Below, piece by piece: positions 1-6,862 of a DNA stretch of 7,213 nt; position 1 is the stretch's first letter, and each line of letters opens with the position of its first letter. The notes below the pieces were generated by a model that was not told the origin of the DNA, did not search any database, and saw nothing but the letters and a program-made list of their open reading frames with translations. The DNA is from an uncultured Coriobacteriales bacterium. Lineage in GTDB: Bacteria; Actinomycetota; Coriobacteriia; Coriobacteriales; UMGS124. The DNA lies in contig CABQHM010000100.1 of NCBI GenBank assembly GCA_902464015.1, positions 1 through 7,213 on the forward strand, in the 5' to 3' direction. A program made the translations under genes and the position numbers.

Positions 1-48
1 CTTCCTCAGGGCTTGCAGAGGAACGTTCCTCTGCAAGCCCTGAGGAAG
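1..48. repeat. Perfect 48-bp palindrome at the window edge
   Basis: The 24 bases at 1-24 are the exact reverse complement of 25-48, with no spacer. Both arms lie inside the partial minus-strand reading frame. A spacerless palindrome of this length is unstable in living DNA and is a common product of a fold-back read at a contig end. It could also be the tip of a mobile element or an inverted junction. The real sequence probably runs from 25 rightward. Confidence 0.9.
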
Positions 49-1132
49 AAAGGTGTGCCCTGGCTCGCCTCAAGGAGCGCTCGGATCCGGGAAGCCAGGA
101 CGAGAGGGTGGCTCCCGAAGCCCACACGTAGCCATCCCCCTTGCCATGGGCTGCCGCCCATCCCTTGGCCAGAAGAAGAGCCGCCTCGGTTGCGCCGCAT
201 AGCTCGACTGCCCATGCGGGCAGGGCGAGCGAGTTTCTTTTGTCTGCCAAGCGATGCCGCGCGTCGACGGGCGTGAGGCATCGGCCGACGGCGACCGACG
301 CGGTGGGGGAGGAGCACACAAGCGTGGCGAGCGCCGTCCAAGAAAGTGCATAGCGCCCCCGGCACCCGTCGACCTTCTCAAGCACGCCCCTGCGGGCAAG
401 GCCGGCGATGGCAAAGGAAGCCGTTGACGCCTTGAGGCCGGTTCTGGTGCGCAGGCGCGTAAGGTCCGACTCCCATGAGAGGACCGAGCCGGAGCCCATG
501 ACGTCGACAACGTCGGCAAGGATGATTCGCTCTGAGATTGTAAGGGTGAGGGCCCCGTCGAGGGCCCAGGCGGGAATTGCGGTGTAGTGGATGGAAGAGA
601 GCACCGCGTCGAGGGAGCGCCCCGCGGGGGCACTAGTCTTGGGGGCGTGTGTGACGCTTGCTACGCGGGGCGTGGTCGTGACTCGAACTGTCGGCTTCAC
701 GGGGCAAGTGGTGGTTACTTCCATGGAATGGGAGAGGGTGGCGAAGAACACCTCGCGGGCGTCGCGGTAGGTCTTGCCCGAATAGGGGACGGCCGTCACG
801 AACACGAAGCCGTCGATGTCAAAGGCCCAACGGCCGAGATGCGCGAGGGGACTTGCGTTTCTTGAACCGCTGAGGATATGGGGCGCCTTGGATGCGAGAT
901 AGGAAAACGCCAGGCCGCCGGATCGAGCGGCCTCGGCCTCGAGGTCCTCGAGGGTCGCTGGAGAAATCTCATCTGCAGCCTGGCGCGCTCTCACCGCCTC
1001 AGACCAAAACGTAGCTCCCATCAACAAAGCAGCCTCTCTCGGGACCATGAACGACATCGGCTGCAAGGCATGATTGAGAATGCCCCCGAGGGGGTTTGCT
1101 GCCATACGGCTTGTCTGTGACGTGGAATTCAT
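1..1132 (-). CDS. Partial protein of unknown function with a probable winged-helix segment
   Basis: The frame is open from a TAA just upstream of the start down to the window edge: 377 codons, no stop, C-terminus outside the window. I translated it by hand; the other two minus frames here give Arg/Pro/Ser-rich shadows, whereas this one has balanced composition. The ATG at 1132 is the first in-frame start after that stop; its ribosome site is weak, and the Met at residue 10 is an alternative. Residues about 199-262 look like a winged helix: ISERIILADVVDVMGSGS, then LTRLRTRTGLKASTASFAIA as a helix-turn-helix, then LARRGVLEKVDGCRGRYALS as third helix and wing. Residues 100-135 (RWAFDIDGFVFVTAVPYSGK and following) are a second compact region. 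Residues 140-172 are Thr/Pro/Val-rich and look like a linker. I do not recognise the family. A DNA-binding role is inferred from the winged helix only. The last 15 residues lie in a perfect palindrome and may be artefactual. Confidence 0.7.
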   Translation of the reverse strand, partial: MNSTSQTSRMAANPLGGILNHALQPMSFMVPREAALLMGATFWSEAVRARQAADEISPATLEDLEAEAARSGGLAFSYLASKAPHILSGSRNASPLAHLGRWAFDIDGFVFVTAVPYSGKTYRDAREVFFATLSHSMEVTTTCPVKPTVRVTTTPRVASVTHAPKTSAPAGRSLDAVLSSIHYTAIPAWALDGALTLTISERIILADVVDVMGSGSVLSWESDLTRLRTRTGLKASTASFAIAGLARRGVLEKVDGCRGRYALSWTALATLVCSSPTASVAVGRCLTPVDARHRLADKRNSLALPAWAVELCGATEAALLLAKGWAAAHGKGDGYVWASGATLSSWLPGSERSLRRARAHLSSSGLAEERSSASPEE

Positions 1133-1187
1133 GGCGCATGGTTCTTATCGCGCGCCCATGGGGCGGGCATGCGGGTGCTGATAGTGA

Positions 1188-1215
1188 CACCCGATTTGGA
1201 AAATTATACCACCCG
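1188..1215 (-). promoter_or_regulatory. Promoter of the left minus-strand gene with CGGGTG operator-like repeats
   Basis: Read on the minus strand, 1208-1203 is a perfect TATAAT, about 70 bases before the ATG at 1132. There is no well-spaced -35: TTGATT stands 13 bases upstream and TTGAAA 20. The hexamer CGGGTG occurs twice in the same orientation (1215-1210 and 1193-1188), exactly 22 bp apart and bracketing the -10. A third, inverted copy lies at 1172-1177, forming a dyad with 10 bases between the arms. Two helical turns of spacing suggest a protein-binding site, possibly autoregulation by the winged-helix product; that link is inference. Confidence 0.5.
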
Positions 1216-1991
1216 GTGAGGAATCAACTTTCAATCAAAGATCGTTTCACCAGGTAGATGAGCTGATTCGTTTCATGAGACGATGTGAAGCGGTTCAAAA
1301 ACCAGCCATGGGACGGTGCGAGGCATTTTTTGAGAAGGCAATTCGCATTTTCCCAGAGGTGGGATTTTTGAGACTGTCTCGCGACTGTAGCGGATGATGC
1401 GGAGATGAAATGGAGAGATGCGGACGCAGGCTCTAGATGCGGTCGACCGCTCCATGACACGCGTTGAGACAGCCTGAAGAGAAGGGGAGCGGACCGGTGA
1501 ATCACACGCGAGACGATCTGACGCACCTCTGAGATGGCGCTCTCTCGGTCTGCGGTTTTGTTTTCTTGTGTTCCGGGAAAGATGATGCGCTGGCAGTAGG
1601 TTGAAGGTTTGTAGAGAGATGACCTACGGTGACGCACGGTGTCGTTTGCGCCCCGTCTCACGCGCCGTCTCACGAGACGGATGCATCAAAACACCCTGAG
1701 ACGAATAAAGAAACACATCTACCTGCGATGATTCAATCATGAAACGCCAGATGAAACGATTCTTAGAAGAAAGGGGCAGAGAAACGTTTCAAACCGACTC
1801 GAATTGTATCTGTCTAAATCACAGGCGGTATAGGAGAAGTTTCTGCGAGGTACCATGCGCTTCCGTGGCGGGAAAGATAGACCCATCAAGAAGGGGGCCG
1901 TCATCATTGGAACCCCTGGGCAAGAAAAACCATAACAATAAAGTAAACAGTTAAAGTAAGTCATATGCACTCTTTGGCCTCCGTTAAAGAT
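1216..1991. other. Gene-poor region rich in GARACG hexamers
   Basis: I see no convincing gene in this stretch of almost 800 bases. It is visibly lower in GC than its flanks. It holds twelve copies of GARACG or its complement. GAGACG or CGTCTC lie at 1277, 1510, 1654, 1666, 1674 and 1698; GAAACG or CGTTTC lie at 1243, 1269, 1741, 1753, 1781 and 1785. Some form dyads: CGTTTCA/TGAGACG at 1269-1282, CCGTCTC/GAGACGG around two bases at 1665-1680, and the exact palindrome GAAACGTTTC at 1781-1790. CGTCTCACG is repeated with a 12-bp period at 1654 and 1666. GAGACTGTCTC at 1370-1380 and GAGAC at 1466 are related. CAGGTAGATG at 1251 recurs inverted at 1716-1725, and ATGATT-C-AATCAT is at 1728-1740. A regulator array, an iteron-like origin or the remains of a small element are all possible. 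Confidence 0.6.
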
Positions 1992-2036
1992 GAGGTCCCG
2001 CTGTTAGACTCTGGCGAGCCTTGGCAGCGGGACCTC
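1992..2036. terminator. Strong stem-loop terminator, probably bidirectional
   Basis: GAGGTCCCGCTG (1992-2003) pairs perfectly with CAGCGGGACCTC (2025-2036) around a 21-base loop. On the minus strand it lies 64 bases after the stop of the reductase gene that ends at 2100, and is followed by ATCTTTAA, a poor T tract. On the plus strand it is followed by TCTCTTTTCATT, a better T tract, so it could also stop transcripts leaving the gene-poor region. The stem is certain; the direction of action is inferred. Confidence 0.75.
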
Positions 2037-2099
2037 TCTCTTTTCATTAGTCGGTCAGGACGGCCTTACCGGTGTGGTGACCTTTTGCGCTCGTTGCTC

Positions 2100-3722
2100 C
2101 TAGGCGTCTTCCAGACCGGCGAGTTTCCGGCCGACCAGGTAGCCGAAACACAGGCAGCGTCCATGGCTGACAGCACTGATGTGATGGGGATACGTGCCGA
2201 AGAACATGGAGCCGCTCGTGTTGCCCAGCGCGTAAAGACCGTCGATGGGCGAGCCCGTAATGCTGAGCACCTGGGAGTGCTCATTCACCTTAAGACCGCT
2301 CACTGTGGTCAAGCAGGAGCCGCTCTCCTCGATAGCGTAGAACGGGGGTTCATCCATGGGCAGAAGCGTCGTCGGGTTCTTGCCAAAGTCTTCATCCACG
2401 CCTTTTGCGCAGAACTCATTGTAGCGGTCGACAGTGGCCTTGAGGTTGTCGGCGTTCACGCCAATCTTCTCGGCAAGCTCTTCGATGGTGTCTGCCTGGA
2501 TGAGTAGGTCCTTGCAGTTATCGTACAAGTCCTCGGGAGTCCAGGGAATGACGCCCCTCATGATGTCGAAGGCCGCGAGCAGGTCACCAGACAACAGCAC
2601 GTAGTCATGGGCGCCGGGCTGGTACATAATCATGTTCGTGAGGTACTCGAAGGACAGGCTTTCGTTGATGAAGCGCTCTCCGTATTCATTGACCCGGGGG
2701 AAGGCGAAAATGCAGCCGTTGGCGCGCTGGCCGCTCGTGGAGCCAGCCGGGTCGTTCATAAGGACATGAGGCAGGTCGTCCTCCGCGGCTCCCACAGCTT
2801 TGGCCATGAGGTGTCCATCGCCCGCTTCGGTTTTGGTGGGGTTAATCCAGGCGTTTACAGCCAGGTCGCGGGGACGCACGGACTTGCACAGGTAGTCCCA
2901 GTTGTTGTCGTAACCGCCCGTTGCCAACACGACGCCCTTGGCGGTCTCGAACTTAACGTAGCCTTCTTCAGTCTTGGCAATGACTCCATGGACCTTGCCG
3001 TCGGCGTCCTGCATGAGCTGGCAAGCCGGGGAGTTATAACGCACCTCGGCACCGTTTTGGATGGCGTTGTCCAGCATCATTGCGACGAACGAGTATGTGC
3101 CGCCTTCGACGCGCACGCCGCTGCACCACGTGGTGACGCCGTCGTAGACGGTGTTCTGGCCGACGACCTTGAAGGCGCCGCACTCACTGCCTTCGGTCGC
3201 AGCAGAGGTGTCCTGCGCCCAGTCCATGGCCTCGCCGGAACGGTCGATATAGGTCTTCCACACCTTGCGGTCCGCGCGGTAGTGACTTGAGGCCATGGCG
3301 TCTGCGAGCAGCTCGGCCGGATCGATGGACACGCCGGCCTCGTTATGAGCCCGGTCGTTGATGGCGCCGATCTCGCTGCCGCGGGCGGCGAAAATCTCAC
3401 CTTTCTCGAGGACGATGGTCTTCAATCCGTTCTGGGCGCACGAGGCGGCTGCGCAGGCCCCTGCCATGCCGGCACCGCACACGACGACATCACAGGTTAC
3501 GGTCTCGGTGATATCCTCGTCGGCGATGGGCTCCGCCTCAAACGAAGGGTCGCAGGGGACCGAGGGGTGGAAGACAAGACCCTCCTCGTTGGGAAGGAGG
3601 GTCTCTCCCACATTTGCCTGCGCCTGGCTAGTTTCTTCGGCCAATGCGGGCACAGCGGCGATGGTCGCGATGGCGGCCGCAGCGGAAGCGGTTCCGATAA
3701 ACGAGCGACGGGTCACGTTCAT
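2100..3722 (-). CDS. Tat-exported FAD-dependent reductase (fumarate reductase flavoprotein / FAD_binding_2 family)
   Basis: The product has 540 residues and probably passes electrons through FAD to an organic acceptor outside the membrane. Residues 1-28 form a twin-arginine signal (TRRSFIG, then an Ala-rich stretch ending PALA). The dinucleotide fold starts at about 77: DVVVCGAGMAG with GxGxxG at 83-88, closed by E106 of VLEKG. ATGGYD (267-272), GDGHLMAKAVGA (301-312), RVNEYGERFINES (343-355) and the C-terminal GLYALGNTSG...YPHHISAVSHGR (495-522) are family landmarks. Flavocytochrome c fumarate reductases have a TRD-type Arg after RF-NE and an HTMGG His near the C-terminus; here SLSFEYL and LTTVSGL stand instead, so a substrate other than fumarate is likely. 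There is no CxxCH, so no bound haem. The start at 3722 is chosen for the Tat signal and AGAAAGG seven bases upstream; a start at 3818 would add 32 unlikely residues across the promoter. It is divergent from the membrane LuxR gene, its likely regulator. Substrate unknown. Confidence 0.9.
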   Translation of the reverse strand: MNVTRRSFIGTASAAAAIATIAAVPALAEETSQAQANVGETLLPNEEGLVFHPSVPCDPSFEAEPIADEDITETVTCDVVVCGAGMAGACAAASCAQNGLKTIVLEKGEIFAARGSEIGAINDRAHNEAGVSIDPAELLADAMASSHYRADRKVWKTYIDRSGEAMDWAQDTSAATEGSECGAFKVVGQNTVYDGVTTWCSGVRVEGGTYSFVAMMLDNAIQNGAEVRYNSPACQLMQDADGKVHGVIAKTEEGYVKFETAKGVVLATGGYDNNWDYLCKSVRPRDLAVNAWINPTKTEAGDGHLMAKAVGAAEDDLPHVLMNDPAGSTSGQRANGCIFAFPRVNEYGERFINESLSFEYLTNMIMYQPGAHDYVLLSGDLLAAFDIMRGVIPWTPEDLYDNCKDLLIQADTIEELAEKIGVNADNLKATVDRYNEFCAKGVDEDFGKNPTTLLPMDEPPFYAIEESGSCLTTVSGLKVNEHSQVLSITGSPIDGLYALGNTSGSMFFGTYPHHISAVSHGRCLCFGYLVGRKLAGLEDA

Positions 3723-3777
3723 GGTCGAGCCTTTCTCTTGTGGTGGTTCGGGGTCGGCGCCCTGGCGTTTAGATTGG

Positions 3778-3800
3778 CCACAAAAGTTATACTTGTGTGG
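3778..3800. promoter_or_regulatory. Operator-like dyad shared by the divergent reductase and LuxR genes
   Basis: CCACAAAAGT and ACTTGTGTGG flank a central TAT; nine of ten arm positions are complementary. It sits in the 143-base gap between the start codons at 3722 (minus) and 3866 (plus), placed to serve both. Sites of two-fold symmetry suit a dimeric LuxR-type helix-turn-helix, so the adjacent membrane regulator is the first candidate to bind here. That is inference; I know no consensus for this regulator class. Confidence 0.6.
3786..3793. promoter_or_regulatory. Face-to-face -10 candidates within the dyad
   Basis: On the plus strand TATACT (3788-3793) could be the -10 of the LuxR gene, giving a leader of roughly 65 bases. 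On the minus strand TATAAC (3791-3786) could be the -10 of the reductase gene, with a leader near 57. Neither has a good -35 at 16-18 bases (GCGTTT for plus, GAGTCG for minus), which would fit activator-dependent promoters. The overlap means that a protein bound to the dyad would touch both. Confidence 0.4.
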
Positions 3801-3865
3801 GGTGGCGTCGACTCCCATGTCTCGCTAAACATAGGGGACGGTTGAGAAACGAGGTATCGGCAAGA

Positions 3866-5380
3866 ATGGACATTCCTTCCGGGGATAAGGTCGGACGAAA
3901 AGTACGACCCTCTTTGAACAGGTATTTTGAGAAGTTGGATGTCGTTATGGTTTTGGGTGCTGCCCTGTTCTACGCCTGGAACCTCTACAGCATTTATTGC
4001 GGCAGCGTCATATCGTCCGATTCTTTCGGCGCAATTCCCAATCTCTCCGTAATTGTTACAGGTGCGGCAGCGACGGTCAGCTTCATTGCTATCGCGTGCT
4101 GCTTCTATCGGATGAGAGCTTTCTATACCGCAGGGCTAATCATTTCTGTGCTGGCGGGTTTGGCGACACCTATGGGTTTGCTTATTGCTCGGGCGTTTGA
4201 TGCCGACCCCTCGCTTGTGAGGCTCGTCGTAGACGCCATCTGTCGCATCGGTTCGAGCTGGGTCATCGTTTCTTGGGGTGCCCAGTTCGCGCGCCTCGAC
4301 CCTTTCTCTATTACCGTCAATATCCTGTCAACGTTCGCCGTGGCGCTCCTTGCGTGTCTCGCAATGATGTTCTGCCCTTATGTCGTGCGCGCGGCGTTTG
4401 TTAGCCTGGCTCTACCCGTGTCAATGGCTTTCCTCGCGAAGGCGAGACATCGAGGCGAATGCTTGAGTGACGCTGTCGCGTGCCAGCCCGTCGGCACGAG
4501 TGTTTGCTCGGAGACTTTCGTCGGCCTTACATGGCGGGTTATCGTGGTTTTCTTCCTGTTCGGCATCGTTACATGGCTGAGTATCATGTCAAATCGCACG
4601 GGCGACAGCAGTTCGTTCGCCTCGGGTGTTGTCATTCTTGCGGGCAGCACGGTTGTTGTGCTCCCGCTTTTGGTCGTGGCGCTGCTCAAAAGAGCGCCGC
4701 TTTCTGAGTCATACACATACAAGGTGGTGTTTCCGCTCGTCATGTCTGGCGTGCTGCTCATGGGCGTGGTGGGCGCGGAGGCCACATGGTGCTGGCCGCT
4801 CATCTCCATTGGGTACACCTGTTTTGACCTGTTTTGTTTTGCGTTGTACGCCAACGCATGTCGAAGGACTGGGACAAACGCCCTCATGGCGTACGGGTGG
4901 TGTCGGGCCATTGAGAGCGCCGTGCCGCTGGTGGCGCTTGCCGTGACCGGGCTATTCGGCTGGGCCACGGATGGGGGGTCTGAGACCGTTTTCCTTGACC
5001 TCGTTGTTCCTGCGGCCATTTTTGCGATTTTGGCCATGATTGCTCTCGATCGTGAAGGCCTTTTCGAAAGCGGGCGGATTAATTCTGCTATTGCCTACCC
5101 TCAGGCAGGGGTCCTTTACTTTGCCCGGCAGTGTCAGGAGGTCATCAATCGTTATGCGCTTTCTCCGCGCGAGGCGGAGGTGTTGAGTCTTATCGTGCGC
5201 GGCAGGAGCGTGCCTCACATCTCTCAACGGCTTGGAATCTCGAACAGCACTACCAAGACGCACGTCTCGCATATTTATGAGAAGCTTGGTGTATGCGATC
5301 GGCAGGAAATGATCGACCTGATAGAGTCTTGCACTCTGCCTGACGCATCGAAGGCCGCGCCAAAGGGTGGGGAATCATAA
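3866..5380 (+). CDS. Membrane-bound LuxR-type transcriptional regulator (about 12 TM segments plus HTH)
   Basis: The product has 504 residues. About twelve hydrophobic segments fill residues 25-412, for example VVMVLGAALFYAWNLYSIY at 27-45, WRVIVVFFLFGIVTWLSIM in the middle and LVVPAAIFAILAMIAL last. A linker leads to a GerE/LuxR helix-turn-helix at about 432-487: LSPREAEVLSLIVRG, then ISQRLGISNSTTKTHVSHIY as turn and recognition helix, then EKLGVCDRQEMIDLIE. There is no receiver, autoinducer or kinase domain, so it is a one-component regulator that presumably senses a ligand through the membrane part and binds DNA from the membrane. Even-numbered segments put both ends in the cytoplasm, as the HTH requires. 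The ATG at 3866 has GAGG 11 bases upstream, rather far; TTG at 3842 after AGGGGA and GTG at 3797 are alternatives, the latter starting inside the dyad. It is divergent from the exported reductase, whose expression it probably controls, perhaps in response to the reductase substrate. Confidence 0.9.
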   Translation: MDIPSGDKVGRKVRPSLNRYFEKLDVVMVLGAALFYAWNLYSIYCGSVISSDSFGAIPNLSVIVTGAAATVSFIAIACCFYRMRAFYTAGLIISVLAGLATPMGLLIARAFDADPSLVRLVVDAICRIGSSWVIVSWGAQFARLDPFSITVNILSTFAVALLACLAMMFCPYVVRAAFVSLALPVSMAFLAKARHRGECLSDAVACQPVGTSVCSETFVGLTWRVIVVFFLFGIVTWLSIMSNRTGDSSSFASGVVILAGSTVVVLPLLVVALLKRAPLSESYTYKVVFPLVMSGVLLMGVVGAEATWCWPLISIGYTCFDLFCFALYANACRRTGTNALMAYGWCRAIESAVPLVALAVTGLFGWATDGGSETVFLDLVVPAAIFAILAMIALDREGLFESGRINSAIAYPQAGVLYFARQCQEVINRYALSPREAEVLSLIVRGRSVPHISQRLGISNSTTKTHVSHIYEKLGVCDRQEMIDLIESCTLPDASKAAPKGGES

Positions 5381-5404
5381 AGCTGTAACTGAGTGAGGTG
5401 TTTA

Positions 5405-5438
5405 GGCGGCTTTGCGCCTCGGAGTGCACAAAGCCGCC
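5405..5438. terminator. Hairpin between convergent genes, probable terminator
   Basis: GGCGGCTTTG (5405-5414) pairs perfectly with CAAAGCCGCC (5429-5438) around a 14-base loop. It begins 24 bases after the stop of the plus-strand LuxR gene and lies in the 139-base gap before the stop of the minus-strand reductase gene, so it can serve both. There is no T tract on either side, which is common for high-GC actinobacterial hairpins but weakens the call. A further GC-rich self-complementary run, GCCGGCGGCGCC, follows at about 5464. Confidence 0.6.
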
Positions 5439-5519
5439 GGTCTGCGCCCTTCGTGGGAGCAAGGCCGGCGGCGCCAGAGGTTTGGGTTGTCGAGAAGGCC
5501 ACCCTGTTGCGTCTTTATG

Positions 5520-6788
5520 CTATGCCAGCGCGTAAGCTGCGGCCGCCTCGCCGGTCACGATGCCGGAGCCGAGGCAGAAGCCGAGGCAGGAGGCCATCTG
5601 GTAGTAGGGCGACGTGAACAGGTCCGCGTCGGCACCGGCGACGTAGAGACCAGCAACGGCGTGGTTGTGGGCGTCGAGGGCCTGGCCGGCGGCATTGGTC
5701 TTGATGCCGCCGAGCGACAGCCACCCGGCGGGCATGGACTGCACGGCGTAGAAGGGGCCCTCGGCGACGGGGTTGAGGTAGGCGGCGTCCTTGAAGAACT
5801 GCTCGTCGGAGCCGCTCTCGCAGTAGCCGTTGTACTCCTCGACCGTGGCCTCGAGGTTGACGAGGCCGAAGTGCTCCGCGACCTCGGCCAGCGTGTCGGC
5901 CTTGAAGGCCCAGCCCTCCTCGACGGCGGCGTCGAACTGCTCGAGGAGGTCGGAGAGGACGATGCCGTCGAACATGCCCTTCATGCGGGCGTCGCCGTAG
6001 AAGTCGGAGACGGGCTCGGTGGCGAGGCGGCTCATGAAGGCCGCGTCGGCGACGGCGTAGTGGTAGCCCTCGCGCACCACGGGCTCGGCTGCGAACATGC
6101 AGCGCTCGCACATGAAGCCCTCGTTGATGAAGCGGCCGCCCTCGGCGTCGACGAGCAGGCCTCCGAACACGGGCAGGCGCATGGCGTCGTTGCAGGTGTC
6201 CGGGCGGAAGGCGTAGGTGATGGAGGCCTTGGCGTTGGCGCCGCCGTACTCGTTCATCGAGATGCTGAAGCACTTGCCGATCTGGGCGCCGGCCTGCTGG
6301 GCGAGCCTGATGCCGGCGCCCTTGTTGGTCGCGTTGCCCATGCAGACCATCTCCGCGCCGGCGAAGAGCTCGGCCACCATCTGGGGGTTGCCGAGGAAGC
6401 CGCCCGTGCACATGACGACGGCCTTGCCCCTGAAGTCCACGAGCCCGCCGTCGGGGCCGACGGCCTGGACGCCGCATCTGTTTCCGTCCCCGTCGAAGAG
6501 CGCGGACTGGGCGGTGCAGCCGAAGAAGCACTCGACGCCGTCCTGCTCCATCATGTCGCTGAAGACGGCGGCTCGATCCTCGCCCTTGAGGCCGTACCAG
6601 TGGACGCCGAGGTTGTTGATCGTGGCGGCGTCGCCGGTCGAGTCGAAGGCGTGCGTCCACTCCATGCCGGCGGCCGAGAGCGCGTCGACGGCGCGCGCGG
6701 CGCCCAGGCCGGCCTTTGCCATGATTCCGGCGGCCGCGGCGGCGCCGGAGGCCGCCATGAAGCCCCTGCGGGAAAGCGCGTTCTGCAT
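5520..6788 (-). CDS. Tat-signal FAD_binding_2-type reductase lacking its N-terminal FAD-binding segment (possible pseudogene)
   Basis: The product has 422 residues. Residues 1-33 are a twin-arginine signal (LSRRGFM, an Ala-rich stretch, then GLGAARA). It passes straight into AVDALSAAGMEWTHAFDSTG, which in the reductase at 2100-3722 corresponds to about residue 165. The GxGxxG Rossmann motif, the Glu that closes it and the following Gly-rich loop, some 120-130 residues, are absent. The rest follows the family: VVMCTGGFLGNP (125-134), KGAGIRLAQQAGA (156-168), VDAEGGRFINE (213-223), WLSLGGIKTNAAG (356-368) and GLYVAGADADLFTSPYYQMA (380-399). The start at 6788 has AGAGAGGA ten bases upstream; the longer start at 6860 gives no signal-like N-terminus. 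There is no CxxCH. GC is higher than in the other reductase gene and the frame is clean, so any deletion is in frame and recent, or an assembly fault. Without the ADP-binding half, normal FAD binding is not expected. It is convergent with the LuxR gene and divergent from the gene at 7076. Confidence 0.8.
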   Translation of the reverse strand: MQNALSRRGFMAASGAAAAAGIMAKAGLGAARAVDALSAAGMEWTHAFDSTGDAATINNLGVHWYGLKGEDRAAVFSDMMEQDGVECFFGCTAQSALFDGDGNRCGVQAVGPDGGLVDFRGKAVVMCTGGFLGNPQMVAELFAGAEMVCMGNATNKGAGIRLAQQAGAQIGKCFSISMNEYGGANAKASITYAFRPDTCNDAMRLPVFGGLLVDAEGGRFINEGFMCERCMFAAEPVVREGYHYAVADAAFMSRLATEPVSDFYGDARMKGMFDGIVLSDLLEQFDAAVEEGWAFKADTLAEVAEHFGLVNLEATVEEYNGYCESGSDEQFFKDAAYLNPVAEGPFYAVQSMPAGWLSLGGIKTNAAGQALDAHNHAVAGLYVAGADADLFTSPYYQMASCLGFCLGSGIVTGEAAAAYALA

Positions 6789-6862
6789 GTGCGGTACGTC
6801 CTCTCTCGTTGCGGCCCGACGGGGCCTGCTTTTCGGTGCTTTCTGTGCGCCCGTTGCCACCG

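Noticed and set aside
6..365. 119-codon minus-strand frame
   Set aside because: Arg- and Gly-rich composition, overlaps the better frame at 1-1132, and ends inside the suspicious palindrome.
70..633. 187-codon minus-strand frame, Pro/Ser/Arg-rich
   Set aside because: It is a shifted shadow of the 1-1132 frame, which has far more natural composition and runs much further.
1224..1673. 149-codon minus-strand frame
   Set aside because: It begins at a GTG inside the CGTCTC repeats, has no ribosome site, and shows no recognisable motif or protein-like pattern.
1716..1725. CATCTACCTG, inverted copy of CAGGTAGATG at 1251-1260, as terminal repeats of a ~475-bp mobile element
   Set aside because: Only ten bases match, the flanks diverge, no target duplication is visible, and there is no transposase. 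It is better treated as part of the repeat-rich stretch.
1739..1954. 71-codon plus-strand frame starting with MKRQMKRFLEERG
   Set aside because: Its start is in the repeat region with no ribosome site, and the second half looks like translated non-coding DNA. The hairpin at 1992-2036 with a plus-strand T tract leaves a small chance that it is a real small gene.
1737..1970. 77-codon minus-strand frame
   Set aside because: Antisense to the previous one, no ribosome site, no motif.
1216..1991. CRISPR array
   Set aside because: The repeated units are only six to nine bases, in both orientations and with irregular spacing; there are no spacer-like units and no cas genes.
2607..3290. 227-codon plus-strand frame, with other plus frames at 1965-2507 and 3345-3845
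   Set aside because: All are antisense to the well-supported reductase at 2100-3722 and have no motifs of their own.
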